Shown here: piece after piece, positions 1 through 7,334 of the stretch
Position numbering within the stretch: the stretch's first letter is position 1
How the letters are laid out: every line of letters begins with the position of its first letter
Assembly: GCA_036005125.1 (NCBI GenBank)
Contig: DASYQV010000123.1
Location: 1 to 21,731, forward strand
DNA length: 21,731 nt
Reading direction: 5' to 3'
Source of the DNA: DASYQV01 sp036005125
GTDB lineage: Bacteria; Acidobacteriota; Vicinamibacteria; Vicinamibacterales; UBA2999
Position numbers and translations under genes: made by a program
The notes under the pieces: model-generated
What the model saw: only the letters and a program-made list of their open reading frames with translations
Database searches by the model: none
Told to the model about the DNA's origin: nothing

Positions 1-103
1 GGCCGCCACCGACGATCCAGAGGCAGCAGCAGTTGGCGACGTTGATGATGGGCAGCGCTGAGAGGACGCCGATGAAGAGGCCGCCGAGAAGAACGGAGCT
101 AAT
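1..103 (-). CDS. Partial N-terminus of small hydrophobic Cys-rich membrane protein
   Basis: The minus strand just downstream of the inositol-phosphate synthase encodes a strongly hydrophobic stretch running off the window edge. It reads roughly LLGGLFIGVLSALPII, then NVANCCCLWIVGGG. This looks like the first membrane segment of a small conserved membrane protein with a Cys-rich turn, and I know of no function for such proteins. In this frame there is no ATG, GTG or TTG between an upstream in-frame stop inside the synthase gene and the hydrophobic stretch. An ATT at 101-103 is the nearest conceivable start, so the start is unresolved: a non-canonical codon, a sequence error or a degraded gene are all possible. 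The reading overlaps the end of the upstream gene by a few bases. The call rests only on hydrophobicity and composition. Confidence 0.35.
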   Translation of the reverse strand, partial: MSSVLLGGLFIGVLSALPIINVANCCCLWIVGGG

Positions 104-1412
104 CGTAGTACTCGCGCCCCAAATGCGTGATGAGTTCCTCCCCTTGCATGTACCGCAGCGTGTTCTTCAGCTTCATCAACTGGATGAAGAGATCGTGCTC
201 CGGGTACACCTCGGGGGCGTGCATCGGGCTCTTGAAGTAGAACGAGAGCCACTCCTGGATGCCTGACATTCCGGCGCGCTTGGAGAGGTCGAGGAAGAGA
301 GCCGTGTCGAGGACGATCGGCGCCGCCAGGATGCTGTCGCGGCACAGAAAGTTGATCTTGAGCTGCATCGGATAGCCGAGCCAGCCAACCAGGTCGATGT
401 TGTCCCATCCTTCCTTGTTGTCGCCGCGCGGCGGGTAGTAATTGATGCGCACGACGTGGCAGAGATTGTCGTAGAGACCTGGATAGAGATGCGGCTGGAA
501 GATGTAATCGAGGACCGATTTCTTGCTCTCTTCCTTGGTCTTGAACGATTCAGGATCGTCGAGCACCTCGCCGTCACGGTTGCCGAGAATATTGGTTGAG
601 TACCAACCTTCAACCCCGAGCAGGCGCGCCTTGAGGCCCGGCGCGATGATCGTCTTGATGAGCGTCTGACCCGTCTTGAGATCCTTGCCCGCGACCGGCG
701 CCTTCGTGCGGGCCGCCAGCTCCAGCATCGCGGGAACGTCGGCGGACAGATTAGGCGCGGCATTCGCGTACGGAATCCCCTCGCGCAGCGCGGCGTAGGC
801 GTAAATCATGCTCGACGGGATCGTGTCGTCGCTCCGCTCGAGCGCGTGTTCGAAGGCCGCTATGCTGGCGTGCGCGGCGCCTTGCCTGAGGTACACCTCG
901 GTGCTGCCGCACCACACCATGACGAGACGATCGCAGCCCTGATCCTGCCTGAACGCGCGAATGTCGGCGATCAGCTGCTCGGCGAGATCGCGTTTGTTCT
1001 TCCCCGTCTTGACGTTCGGGCCGTCGAGCCGCCTGACGTACTTCTGGTCGAACACCGCCGGCATCGGCCGGATGGCTTCGAGCTCTTGTCGAACCTCTGC
1101 GAGGAGCGAGGGCTCCAGCACGCCCGCCGTGCGCGCCGCGGCGTAACAGTCCTCTTCGAAGATGTCCCAGCCGCCGAACACGAGGTCGTCGAGCGAGGCA
1201 AGCGGCACCAGCTCTTTGATCTTCGGCGAGCGTCCTTCCGAACGCTTGCCGAGACGAATGGTGCCCATCTGCGTCAGCGATCCGATTGGCGACGCGATGC
1301 CTTTCCGGATCGCGAGCGTGCCTGCAATCGTGGTGGTGCTGACGGCGCCAAGGCCGACGAGCAGCACGCCGACGCGGCCGCCCGCCGGGGCGATTTCAAC
1401 TGGTGGAGTCAC
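99..1412 (-). CDS. ino1: myo-Inositol-1-phosphate synthase
   Basis: Converts D-glucose 6-phosphate to 1D-myo-inositol 3-phosphate in an NAD-dependent internal redox and aldol cyclisation in the cytoplasm. This is the first step to inositol and inositol lipids. The 437-residue protein has an N-terminal Rossmann glycine motif (GLGAVSTT, about residues 20-27). It also carries family signatures such as WCGSTEVYL, NILGNRDGEVL followed by the Lys-rich SFKTKEESKKSV, and the C-terminal KINFLCRDSILAAP segment near the active-site lysines. Length fits the bacterial/archaeal class, shorter than the eukaryotic enzyme. The start is GTG at 1412-1410. A TATGAT -10-like box ends 8 nt upstream, so the mRNA may be leaderless. 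The gene diverges from the methyltransferase with only 30 bp between them. Whether inositol feeds phosphatidylinositol or another product cannot be told from this window. Confidence 0.93.
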   Translation of the reverse strand: MTPPVEIAPAGGRVGVLLVGLGAVSTTTIAGTLAIRKGIASPIGSLTQMGTIRLGKRSEGRSPKIKELVPLASLDDLVFGGWDIFEEDCYAAARTAGVLEPSLLAEVRQELEAIRPMPAVFDQKYVRRLDGPNVKTGKNKRDLAEQLIADIRAFRQDQGCDRLVMVWCGSTEVYLRQGAAHASIAAFEHALERSDDTIPSSMIYAYAALREGIPYANAAPNLSADVPAMLELAARTKAPVAGKDLKTGQTLIKTIIAPGLKARLLGVEGWYSTNILGNRDGEVLDDPESFKTKEESKKSVLDYIFQPHLYPGLYDNLCHVVRINYYPPRGDNKEGWDNIDLVGWLGYPMQLKINFLCRDSILAAPIVLDTALFLDLSKRAGMSGIQEWLSFYFKSPMHAPEVYPEHDLFIQLMKLKNTLRYMQGEELITHLGREYYD

Positions 1413-1420
1413 GGGCGGCC

Positions 1421-1430
1421 ATCATATCAT
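1421..1430. promoter_or_regulatory. Overlapping divergent -10 elements (ino1 / methyltransferase)
   Basis: The 10-bp sequence ATCATATCAT contains two overlapping -10-like hexamers sharing two bases. TATGAT is on the minus strand (1426-1421), ending 8 nt before the ino1 GTG. TATCAT is on the plus strand (1425-1430), ending 12 nt before the methyltransferase ATG. Both match TATAAT at 5 of 6 positions in a GC-rich context. No convincing -35 hexamer is seen on either side. The plus-strand gene also has a Shine-Dalgarno-like GAGGA in its short leader. Confidence 0.5.
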
Positions 1431-1442
1431 GAGGAAAATCGC

Positions 1443-2006
1443 ATGTTTTTTCGCATCCGCAAGTCGACGATCGAGCCATTCGCCCTCACCATGGCGGCCG
1501 CCCGCATGGGCGAGCGCGTGCTGCAGATCGGTCTCGACGATGCGGGGCTTGCGAGCGCGCTCGCCGCGAAAGTGGGGCTCAGCGGCAACGCCGCGCTCGT
1601 CGTCGACACCGAGTCCGAGGCCGCGCGCGCGAGGAGCGCCGCCGGTCGCGCCGGCGTGTTCCTCGACGTGCAGGTGACGCCGCTCGACGCGCTGCCGTTC
1701 GAGAACGCCAGCTTCGATCTGGTTGTCGTGCACGGGATGCGCGGGCTTCTGGTGTCGGCGGACCAGGGAATGCGTGCAGGTGTTCTGCGCGAGGCGTATC
1801 GCGTTCTGCGTGCCGGGGGCCGCGGCATCGTGATCGAGTCGGCGCCGCGCGGCGGGCTCGCAGGGCTCCTGCGGACGCAGGCGGTCGATGAGACCTACGT
1901 CGCGTCGGGCGGTGCCGAAAGCGTTCTCAAGGCAGCCGGTTTTCACCCCGTTCGGACCCTCGCCGTTCGAGAAGGCTACCGGTTCACCGAGGGGCTGAAA
2001 GCCTGA
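1443..2006 (+). CDS. Class I SAM-dependent methyltransferase (UbiE-like)
   Basis: A predicted cytoplasmic methyltransferase of 187 residues with unknown substrate. The Rossmann fold is recognisable. Motif I is VLQIGLDDAG (residues 26-35), an acidic residue ends strand 2 (VVDTE, D55), and the post-motif II region is LPFENASFDLVVV (84-96). The helix EAYRVLRAGGRGIVIE (117-132) is typical of Methyltransf_11/UbiE-type enzymes. Motif I is weaker than usual because the GxGxG glycines are replaced by Asp and Ala, so cofactor binding is less certain than in canonical members. The start at 1443 was chosen because the fold begins there, GAGGA lies about 8 nt upstream, and a longer in-frame extension would run antisense through ino1. 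It is transcribed divergently from ino1, and a functional link to inositol is possible but not shown. Confidence 0.8.
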   Translation: MFFRIRKSTIEPFALTMAAARMGERVLQIGLDDAGLASALAAKVGLSGNAALVVDTESEAARARSAAGRAGVFLDVQVTPLDALPFENASFDLVVVHGMRGLLVSADQGMRAGVLREAYRVLRAGGRGIVIESAPRGGLAGLLRTQAVDETYVASGGAESVLKAAGFHPVRTLAVREGYRFTEGLKA

Positions 2007-2093
2007 ATCCGGTCCAACAACCGGACCACCGTGAAAAAACTGCCAACGTTGCGCTAGGGCATGTGATGGCATTGACACGCCTCGCAACCAGGG

Positions 2094-2148
2094 TCAGACC
2101 CCGTTCTGACCCCGTTCTGACCCCGCTCTGACCCCGGTCTGACCCCGC
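2094..2148. repeat. Five tandem 11-bp repeats, TCTGACCCCGN
   Basis: Five consecutive 11-bp units start at 2094, 2105, 2116, 2127 and 2138. The consensus is TCTGACCCCG plus one variable base, and the first unit has TCAGACCCCG. The left edge reads GGGTCAGACCCC, a near-palindrome, so the array joins inverted and direct copies of a GGTCTGACC core. It sits in the 232-bp gap between the methyltransferase stop and the TonB gene. The 11-bp period is close to one DNA helical turn, so a protein reading every unit on one face is conceivable. The rest of the gap shows only a small hairpin (GGACA/TGTCC at 2155-2170) and no other gene. Confidence 0.9.
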
Positions 2149-2238
2149 AGGGGAGGACAGTCCGGTGTCCACGGCAGGGCGCACCGCAGACGGATTTGGC
2201 GCAATCAGGCAAGGACCCGAAGGCAAGGCTTTTGCGTT

Positions 2239-3372
2239 ATGGCCCATCACCGCACGATGGCCCAAGTCCCGTTGCCCGAAGTCTTTACAGTTCGTGAACT
2301 CGCCCGCGCCTTCGGGGTCCCGCTCGACCACGTCGAGGCGCTCATCGATGCCGGCCAGGTCCGACTGGTAGCGGGTACACCCTTTATCTCGGCCGCGGAC
2401 GCGGTGAGCCTCGGGCGCAGCCTCCGACAGACGACTCCCTCCGTGCCCACCCGATCGGACGAGTTATTCGGCGTCTACGAAACGCCGGCCAGCGGTTCCC
2501 ATTCCTACGCACGCCGCGGAGGAATGCCGGCTTTGATGTCATCGTTAGCACATGCGTGCCTGCTCACGATCGTCATCCTGCTGACCACGATCAACGTGGA
2601 TAGCGCAGCCACCGAGGTACGAACGCACGAGCCGGCACGACTGGTGTTCCTCGTCACCCCCGGGCCGGGCGGCGGGGGTGGCGGCGGCGGCTTGCGCAAT
2701 CCACTGCCGCCGCCAAAGGTTCAACGCGCTGGCCCGGAAAAATCCCGGCTGTCGGTGCCCGCCGTGACACCCCGTCCCGTCATGACCACGACGCGGCAAG
2801 ATGTCGAACCGCCGCCGCACCCGACGCCTGCTGCTCCGCCGATCGAACCGAAACCCGTTCAGCGCGAGCCGGAGCCGCTGCCGTCGAGCGTGCTCGTGGC
2901 GCCTGTGGTGTCCGCAAAGGCCGACACTCGAGATCGCGCGGGCGTGATCGAAGGCGGGCGCGGCGAGACCGAGAGCCACGGGTCCGGGGTCGGGGGCGGC
3001 GCCGGCACCGGCAGCGGTACGGGCAACGGGCAGGGGCTCGGATCCGGAATCGGGCCGGGCTCGGGCGGCGGCACCGGAGGTGGCCCGTACCGTCCGGGCA
3101 GCGGTATCGAGCCGCCGCGACTCCTGCGCGAGATAAAAGCCGACTACACCGAGGATGCGCGTCGCCGCGGCATCACAGGTGAAGTCGTGCTCGAGATCGT
3201 CGTGCGCCGGGATGGCGGCGTGGGCGACGTCCACGTGCTGCGCGGCCTTGGCGCCGGACTCGATCAGCGCGCGGTGGATGCCGTGCGTCAATGGAAGTTC
3301 GATCCCGCGCGACTCAAGGGGACGCCGGTGGACGTCCTCGTCGAGGTGGCGGTCGAGTTCGTGTTGCGGTAG
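2239..3372 (+). CDS. TonB-family energy transducer with N-terminal HTH domain
   Basis: Predicted inner-membrane TonB-like protein that passes proton-motive energy to outer-membrane receptors, 377 residues. Domains in order: an excisionase/MerR-like helix-turn-helix (about 16-62, FTVRELARAFGVPLDHVEAL and following), one transmembrane helix (about 95-120), and a long Pro-rich then Gly-rich periplasmic linker (about 130-290). The C-terminal TonB domain (about 292-377) is typical: PPRLLREIKADYTEDARRRG, then GEVVLEIVVRRDG and AVDAVRQWKFDPA. The N-terminal HTH is the odd part, because ordinary TonB starts with the membrane helix. An HTH on the cytoplasmic side would allow DNA or protein contact. 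ATG 2239 and ATG 2257 are both possible starts, and the upstream AAGG gives weak support to the first. A membrane protein gene follows 15 bp downstream, so they may be cotranscribed. A TonB-dependent receptor is encoded at the far end of the window but is not adjacent. Confidence 0.85.
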   Translation: MAHHRTMAQVPLPEVFTVRELARAFGVPLDHVEALIDAGQVRLVAGTPFISAADAVSLGRSLRQTTPSVPTRSDELFGVYETPASGSHSYARRGGMPALMSSLAHACLLTIVILLTTINVDSAATEVRTHEPARLVFLVTPGPGGGGGGGGLRNPLPPPKVQRAGPEKSRLSVPAVTPRPVMTTTRQDVEPPPHPTPAAPPIEPKPVQREPEPLPSSVLVAPVVSAKADTRDRAGVIEGGRGETESHGSGVGGGAGTGSGTGNGQGLGSGIGPGSGGGTGGGPYRPGSGIEPPRLLREIKADYTEDARRRGITGEVVLEIVVRRDGGVGDVHVLRGLGAGLDQRAVDAVRQWKFDPARLKGTPVDVLVEVAVEFVLR

Positions 3373-3387
3373 GTCCGGAGGGAAGAC

Positions 3388-4062
3388 GTGGATTCTGTCA
3401 TGTTCGCTCTCACGATCGTCTCGGTGTTCGCGGCGATCGCCTGCGGTGGATTCGCCTGGCACCTGCTCTGCGAGGAGCGCCGGCGCTCGGACGCGCGTGT
3501 GGCCGCGCTCTCGTCGGCCATCGACGGTGGGGAACCGCACCCGCCGTCGCCGCCGGGCGCGGCGAGAGGACTCTTCAATGCTGAACGGTCGGCCTCCGCG
3601 CGCGGGAACCCGATGATCAAAGTTGCGGTGGGCGTGGTCATGCTCCTTGCGCTGATCGTCGTGATCGCGAGCTCCAATCGCGGTCCGGGCCGGGCAGCCG
3701 CGCGGGACGCGGCCGCTTCACCCGGGCGACCGCTCGAGTTGATCTCGATGCGACACGCGCGGGAGGGTGATACGCTCACCGTCTCCGGCCTGGTGCGCAA
3801 CCCGCGCAACGCCGCGCGGGTTGAGCGGGTGATGGCGGTCGTATTCGCCTTCGATCGCGCCGGCGCGTTCGTGGCAAGCGGACGCGCGCCGCTCGATTTC
3901 GTTAAGCTCGACGCCGGCGACGAGTCGCCATTCGTCGTCACGGTTCCGGGAGTGTCAGAGGTCGGACGCTACCGCGTGACCTTCCGGACCGACTCCGGCA
4001 TCGTGCGGCACGTCGACCGCCGCGCCGAGGAGACAGGGCTCTCGGCCGCGGTTCATCAGTGA
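3388..4062 (+). CDS. Membrane protein with C-terminal FxLYD-like beta domain
   Basis: A 224-residue protein of unknown function. It has an N-terminal membrane helix (about 4-26), a short charged and Pro-rich stretch, and a second membrane helix (about 76-95). The C-terminal domain (about 114-207) contains LISMRHAREGDTLTVSGLVR, then NPRNAARVERVMAVVFAFDR. This resembles the immunoglobulin-like FxLYD/DUF3426 fold that often appears on bacterial envelope proteins. The GTG start at 3388 is supported by GGAGGG with 5-nt spacing; ATG 3400 is an alternative. The gene lies 15 bp after the TonB gene and just ahead of the VWA gene, so it is probably part of an envelope-related operon. The domain assignment is by general pattern and could be wrong. 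Confidence 0.75.
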   Translation: MDSVMFALTIVSVFAAIACGGFAWHLLCEERRRSDARVAALSSAIDGGEPHPPSPPGAARGLFNAERSASARGNPMIKVAVGVVMLLALIVVIASSNRGPGRAAARDAAASPGRPLELISMRHAREGDTLTVSGLVRNPRNAARVERVMAVVFAFDRAGAFVASGRAPLDFVKLDAGDESPFVVTVPGVSEVGRYRVTFRTDSGIVRHVDRRAEETGLSAAVHQ

Positions 4063-4112
4063 GGAAGAAGCGCCACCATCTGCTTGAATTGGCACCCCAA
4101 ACGAGGATTCCG

Positions 4113-5162
4113 ATGCGTACCTGCTCTCGCCTTTTCATCTCCGCCGCGCTCCTCGCGATGGCTGTGGGCATGATCAGCGCCCAGCAGCGGTCGGACGCCA
4201 CGCAGAGTGCGGACGTTTTCCGGTTCCGCAGCGGCGTAGAGCTCATCAACGTCACGGCCAGCGTCACCGATAACGACGGCCGGTTCGTCGCCGGCCTCGG
4301 CAAAGACGATTTCTCCGTCTTCGAAGACGGAGAGCTGCAAACGGTCTCGCACTTCAGCAACGAGCGGGTTCCGGTGAGTCTCGGAATCCTGCTGGACACG
4401 AGCGGCAGCATGGCGCCCGACAAGATGGCGTCGGCGCGCGCGGCAATCGATCGCTTCATGTTCGATCTCCTCGGCCCGGAGGACGAGCTTTTCCTCTATC
4501 GCTTTGCCAGCGTGCCGCAGCTCGTTCAGGACTGGACGACAGACCGGCGGGTATTGAGCCGGGCGCTTGGAAACCTGCATGCGGGTGGCGGTACGGCTAT
4601 GTACGACGCGATTGCGGAGGCGCTGCCCGTCGCCCAGTCGGGACGCAACCGCAAGAAAGCGCTGCTCGTGATTTCCGATGGCAACGACACGGCCAGCAGC
4701 GTGGGCTCCGGTGAGCTTCGTCGGATGATCCGCGAGAGCGAAGTGCTCGTGTATGCGGTCGGTGTAGACGGCGAGGCTCGCGATACGTTCGTCATGGGCA
4801 CGCCGCGCGTCCCGATGCCGATTCCATTTCCCATGCCCGGCGGCCGCCGCCGGGGATTGCCCCCCATCATCGGCGGCGGAGGCGGCGGACGCGGCGGCGT
4901 CTGGACGCGCAACAGCGGCGATCGGGTCAACGCCGACGCACTTCGCAACATCACCGACGACAGCGGCGGCCGCACGGAGGTCGTCCGAGAGTTCCGCGAT
5001 CTCGACGGCGCAACCACGCGCATTGCCGACGAATTGAGCAAGCAGTACTACCTGGGATACGCCAGCCCCGGGAAGAAAGACGGCCGCTGGCACGCCATCA
5101 AGGTTGAAGTGCGGGATCGGCGACTCAAAGTACGCGCGCGTCGAGGCTACGTGGCGTCGTGA
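4113..5162 (+). CDS. Secreted VWA-domain protein (VWFA-related Acidobacterial type)
   Basis: A 349-residue exported protein with an N-terminal signal peptide (residues 1-25, ending near SAQQ). An Ig-like segment with VTVTDN-type pattern follows (NVTASVTDNDGRFVAGLGKD, then FSVFEDGE). The von Willebrand A domain has an intact metal-ion-dependent adhesion site: DTSGS (95-99), a Thr at GGTAMYD (161) and an Asp at ISDGND (189). The C-terminal LSKQYYLGY and KVRARRGY signatures match the VWFA-related domain (TIGR03436) abundant in Acidobacteriota. Its role is unknown, probably metal-dependent protein binding outside the inner membrane. A Pro- and Gly-rich insertion (about 229-264) interrupts the domain. 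The start at 4113 is preferred because it gives a clean signal peptide with AGGA upstream. A GTG at 4059 overlapping the previous stop would add 18 charged residues before it. Confidence 0.88.
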   Translation: MRTCSRLFISAALLAMAVGMISAQQRSDATQSADVFRFRSGVELINVTASVTDNDGRFVAGLGKDDFSVFEDGELQTVSHFSNERVPVSLGILLDTSGSMAPDKMASARAAIDRFMFDLLGPEDELFLYRFASVPQLVQDWTTDRRVLSRALGNLHAGGGTAMYDAIAEALPVAQSGRNRKKALLVISDGNDTASSVGSGELRRMIRESEVLVYAVGVDGEARDTFVMGTPRVPMPIPFPMPGGRRRGLPPIIGGGGGGRGGVWTRNSGDRVNADALRNITDDSGGRTEVVREFRDLDGATTRIADELSKQYYLGYASPGKKDGRWHAIKVEVRDRRLKVRARRGYVAS

Positions 5163-5164
5163 GA

Positions 5165-5170
5165 TATCAT
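5165..5170 (+). promoter_or_regulatory. -10-like element for the ZIP transporter gene
   Basis: TATCAT begins three bases after the VWA stop codon and ends 7 nt before the GTG start at 5178. There is no Shine-Dalgarno sequence in the 15-bp gap. This fits a separate promoter giving a leaderless transcript, although readthrough from the VWA gene is also possible. Confidence 0.4.
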
Positions 5171-5177
5171 CGCGAAC

Positions 5178-5909
5178 GTGTCGACGTTCGCGATTGCTTT
5201 CGGCTTGAGCGTGCTTGGCGGGCTTGGCGGCCTCCTGGTCGCCGCGGGCCTTCTCCTCTTCACTGATTCCGCACGCGCGAAGCTCGTGCCGTGGCTCGTC
5301 AGCTACGCCGTCGGCGCGTTGCTCGGGGTGGCGCTGCTGGCCATTCTCCCGAAGTCGCTCGAGCAGCTTCCGCCCACACGAGCCTTTGCGACGCTGCTTG
5401 CCGGCATCATTCTCTTCTTCGTGCTCGAGAAGCTGGTCCTCTGGCGTCATTGCCACATTCACGATTGCGAAGTGCACGGCAACGCCGCCCCGCTCGTGCT
5501 CGTGGGCGACGCGGTCCACAACTTCGTCGACGGCGCAGTCATCGCCGCGGCCGCCATGACGTCGATTCCGCTCGGCGTGAGCACGGCGATCGCGGTAGCG
5601 GCCCACGAGATTCCGCAGGAAGTCGGCGACTTCGCGATTCTGTTGCACGCGGGCTATTCCCGGCAGCGGGCGCTGCTCCTCAACGCGTTGTCTGGCGCCG
5701 CGGGCGCCGTGGGGGCACTCGCCGCACTCATCTGGTTCGAGCTCATGCCTCGTTTGCTTCCGCACTTCCTGGCAATTGCCGCCGCAAGCTTTCTCTACGT
5801 GGCGATGGCCGATCTGATCCCCGGTCTGCACCGCGGGCGTACTGACGCCGGCTCGTTGCGCCAGATTCTGCTGGTCGGCGCCGGCATCTTCACGATGCTC
5901 GTCTTTTAG
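5178..5909 (+). CDS. ZIP-family divalent metal transporter
   Basis: A polytopic inner-membrane importer of zinc or a similar divalent metal, 243 residues with about eight predicted helices. It carries the two ZIP signatures: HNFVDG (114-119) in the fourth helix and HEIPQEVGD (143-151) in the fifth, which together form the binuclear metal site. HEIPQE matches the HExPHE pattern of the LIV-1-like branch with Gln replacing the second His. A metal-binding His/Cys-rich loop, HCHIHDCEVH (91-100), precedes the fourth helix. The GTG start gives a first helix immediately. The substrate cannot be decided from the sequence; zinc is the family default, iron or manganese are alternatives. Confidence 0.92.
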   Translation: MSTFAIAFGLSVLGGLGGLLVAAGLLLFTDSARAKLVPWLVSYAVGALLGVALLAILPKSLEQLPPTRAFATLLAGIILFFVLEKLVLWRHCHIHDCEVHGNAAPLVLVGDAVHNFVDGAVIAAAAMTSIPLGVSTAIAVAAHEIPQEVGDFAILLHAGYSRQRALLLNALSGAAGAVGALAALIWFELMPRLLPHFLAIAAASFLYVAMADLIPGLHRGRTDAGSLRQILLVGAGIFTMLVF

Positions 5910-6026
5910 GCGTCCCACGGCGAGGACAGACGGACTGAATATGGGCGAAATTCGCGCATCCCGCACATATCCGGATGGCATGAGGCTTGTCTCTCTCCAC
6001 GTCAGCAGGAGGAAGAGAGGCACGTC

Positions 6027-6569
6027 ATGTTGACGAGGTTTTTAATGGCGGGGCTGCTGGTGCTGGGGCTTTCGTCCGGAGCGCAGGCCGCCGACCGCGT
6101 GGATCTGCAGACCTTCCGCGACATCTCCAATCAGGTGCTGCGGTATTCGCATTTCACGATCTTCGACAGCGTCCACGCGGCGGTCGACAACGGGATCGTG
6201 ACGCTCACGGGCAAGGTCACGATGCCCTACAAGCGGGCCGACATCGAGAAACGCGTGGCAGAGGTGCGCGGCGTGCGCGAGATCCAGAACCGGATCGAGG
6301 TGCTCCCCGTGTCCCAGATGGACAACGAGCTGCGCTTCCAGATTTCACGGGCCATCTATGGGAATTCGGCGTTCTGGAACTACGCGGCGATGGTGAACCC
6401 GCCGATTCACGTGATCGTCGAGCGAGGCCGGGTGACGCTGGAGGGCGTGGTGAACAGCGACGTGGACCGGATGCTGGCGCGCTCACTGGCCAGCTCGTTC
6501 GGCGCGTTCTCGGTGACCAATGAGCTCAAGACCGAGGCCGAGATGCGACAGGAGCTCGAGCGGATGTAA
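6027..6569 (+). CDS. Periplasmic protein with two BON domains
   Basis: A 180-residue exported protein. Residues 1-21 form a signal peptide with an AQA-A cleavage pattern. Two BON-type alpha/beta domains follow, at about 29-95 (DNGIVTLTGKV, VRGVREIQNRIEV) and about 100-170 (ERGRVTLEGVVNSDVDR). This arrangement is seen in OsmY-like proteins, which bind phospholipid surfaces and help envelope stress survival, and similar function is inferred here. A strong Shine-Dalgarno AGGAGG lies about 12 nt upstream. The 117-bp gap before it contains an 11-bp palindrome, GCGAAATTCGC (5945-5955), which could be an operator, but nothing else supports that. The gene ends at a heptamer repeat locus shared with the convergent acetyltransferase gene. 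Confidence 0.88.
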   Translation: MLTRFLMAGLLVLGLSSGAQAADRVDLQTFRDISNQVLRYSHFTIFDSVHAAVDNGIVTLTGKVTMPYKRADIEKRVAEVRGVREIQNRIEVLPVSQMDNELRFQISRAIYGNSAFWNYAAMVNPPIHVIVERGRVTLEGVVNSDVDRMLARSLASSFGAFSVTNELKTEAEMRQELERM

Positions 6570-6578
6570 TCACTTAGG

Positions 6579-6733
6579 ATTTGGCGATCTGTGATTGGTG
6601 ATCGGTTGGCGATTGGCGATTTGTGATTAACGATCTATTTGCGATTTCGGTGCGCCGGAATCACCAATAGATCACCGCTCACAAATCACCAATCACCAAC
6701 CAATCACCAATCACCAATCACCAAATCACAAAT
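6579..6733. repeat. Inverted heptamer-repeat locus (unit aatcacc) between convergent genes
   Basis: The 165-bp gap between the BON stop and the acetyltransferase stop is almost entirely repetitive. The right arm (about 6660-6733) is made of 7-nt units AATCACC, several perfectly in tandem. The left arm (about 6579-6629) carries degenerate copies of the complement (GATTGGTGATCGG, GATTGGCGATT). The two arms can fold into a long imperfect hairpin on either strand around a unique centre (about 6630-6659). The array ends 1 bp before the acetyltransferase stop codon. A bidirectional terminator is the simplest role, although no U-tract follows the stem. Confidence 0.88.
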
Positions 6734-6734
6734 G

Positions 6735-7334
6735 CTAGAGCTCTTTCACGAGCTGCACTTCATCCCGGATCGGAATCCCTGCAAAACCCATCGGGTCCTG
6801 GCCGGCGGCGTGAGCGGCCGCGGAATCGCGCACGATTGCGGCAAAGCGATACCCGCGCCGTTGGTAGAAGTAGAGTGCCGGAAGGTTGTCGTTGGTGATG
6901 GTCACGAGGATACGTGGCCGGCGCTGTCCACGCGCGAGCATCTCTGCTTCCGCCACAAGGTGACCGCCAACGCCTGCGCGCTGCCACATGGGATCGGTCG
7001 CGAGCGCGACAATGTGGAAGACGCCATCGACGAGCCTCCAGGCCAGGGCCCCTGCGATTTCGTTCTCGGTCTCGGCCACGAGCGTGGACGCCTCGTCCAG
7101 GTTGACCGCCTTGCCGTAGGCCACGAGCTGAGCCGGTCGGAAGTGCCGCCGGAAGAGCTGCAGCACCTTCGTCCGCTCGCCGTCGAGCGGCTCCCGGACG
7201 ACGACGGGTGGCAGCTCCAGGTGCGGCCGGCAACTGCAGACAACCTGCAGCTGCGAGCCTTCCCAGTCCACGAACCTGCCGCAGCGGCCGCACCGCAGAA
7301 CCGCCGGTTTCGAACCGAACGCCAGATTCGTCAT
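6735..7334 (-). CDS. Zinc-ribbon GNAT N-acetyltransferase
   Basis: A 199-residue protein with an N-terminal zinc ribbon fused to a GNAT acetyltransferase domain. The ribbon has paired cysteines CGRC (15, 18) and CSC (33, 35). The GNAT domain has a QRAGVGGHL acetyl-CoA pyrophosphate-binding motif (118-126) and NLPALYFYQRRGYRF (150-164), the usual C-terminal signature. It would transfer an acetyl group from acetyl-CoA to an amine; the substrate is unknown. The ATG at 7334 overlaps the upstream lipoprotein stop as ATGA, a 4-bp overlap that indicates translational coupling. A longer in-frame reading from 7427 would overlap that gene and is less likely. Confidence 0.83.
   Translation of the reverse strand: MTNLAFGSKPAVLRCGRCGRFVDWEGSQLQVVCSCRPHLELPPVVVREPLDGERTKVLQLFRRHFRPAQLVAYGKAVNLDEASTLVAETENEIAGALAWRLVDGVFHIVALATDPMWQRAGVGGHLVAEAEMLARGQRRPRILVTITNDNLPALYFYQRRGYRFAAIVRDSAAAHAAGQDPMGFAGIPIRDEVQLVKEL

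Noticed and set aside
2151..2238. GAGGACAGTCCGG resembling the GAGGAAAGTCCGG signature of RNase P RNA
   Set aside because: Only about 88 bp remain before the TonB start, far too short. The other conserved RNase P segments are not seen.
2545..3540. A 331-codon minus-strand frame
   Set aside because: Antisense to the TonB gene; Arg/His-rich shadow of its Gly/Pro-rich linker.
5945..5955. Palindrome GCGAAATTCGC upstream of the BON gene as an operator
   Set aside because: A single 11-bp palindrome with no second copy, no promoter fixed next to it and no local regulator gene; mentioned only in the BON entry.
4056..6023. A 655-codon open frame on the minus strand
   Set aside because: It lies antisense to the VWA and ZIP genes, which have clear domains. 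Its composition is Arg/Glu/His-rich, typical of a shadow frame in high-GC DNA.
6579..6733. Possible CRISPR array from closely spaced repeats
   Set aside because: Units are 7 nt and tandem, with no spacers of regular length, no 23-40 nt repeat and no cas genes.
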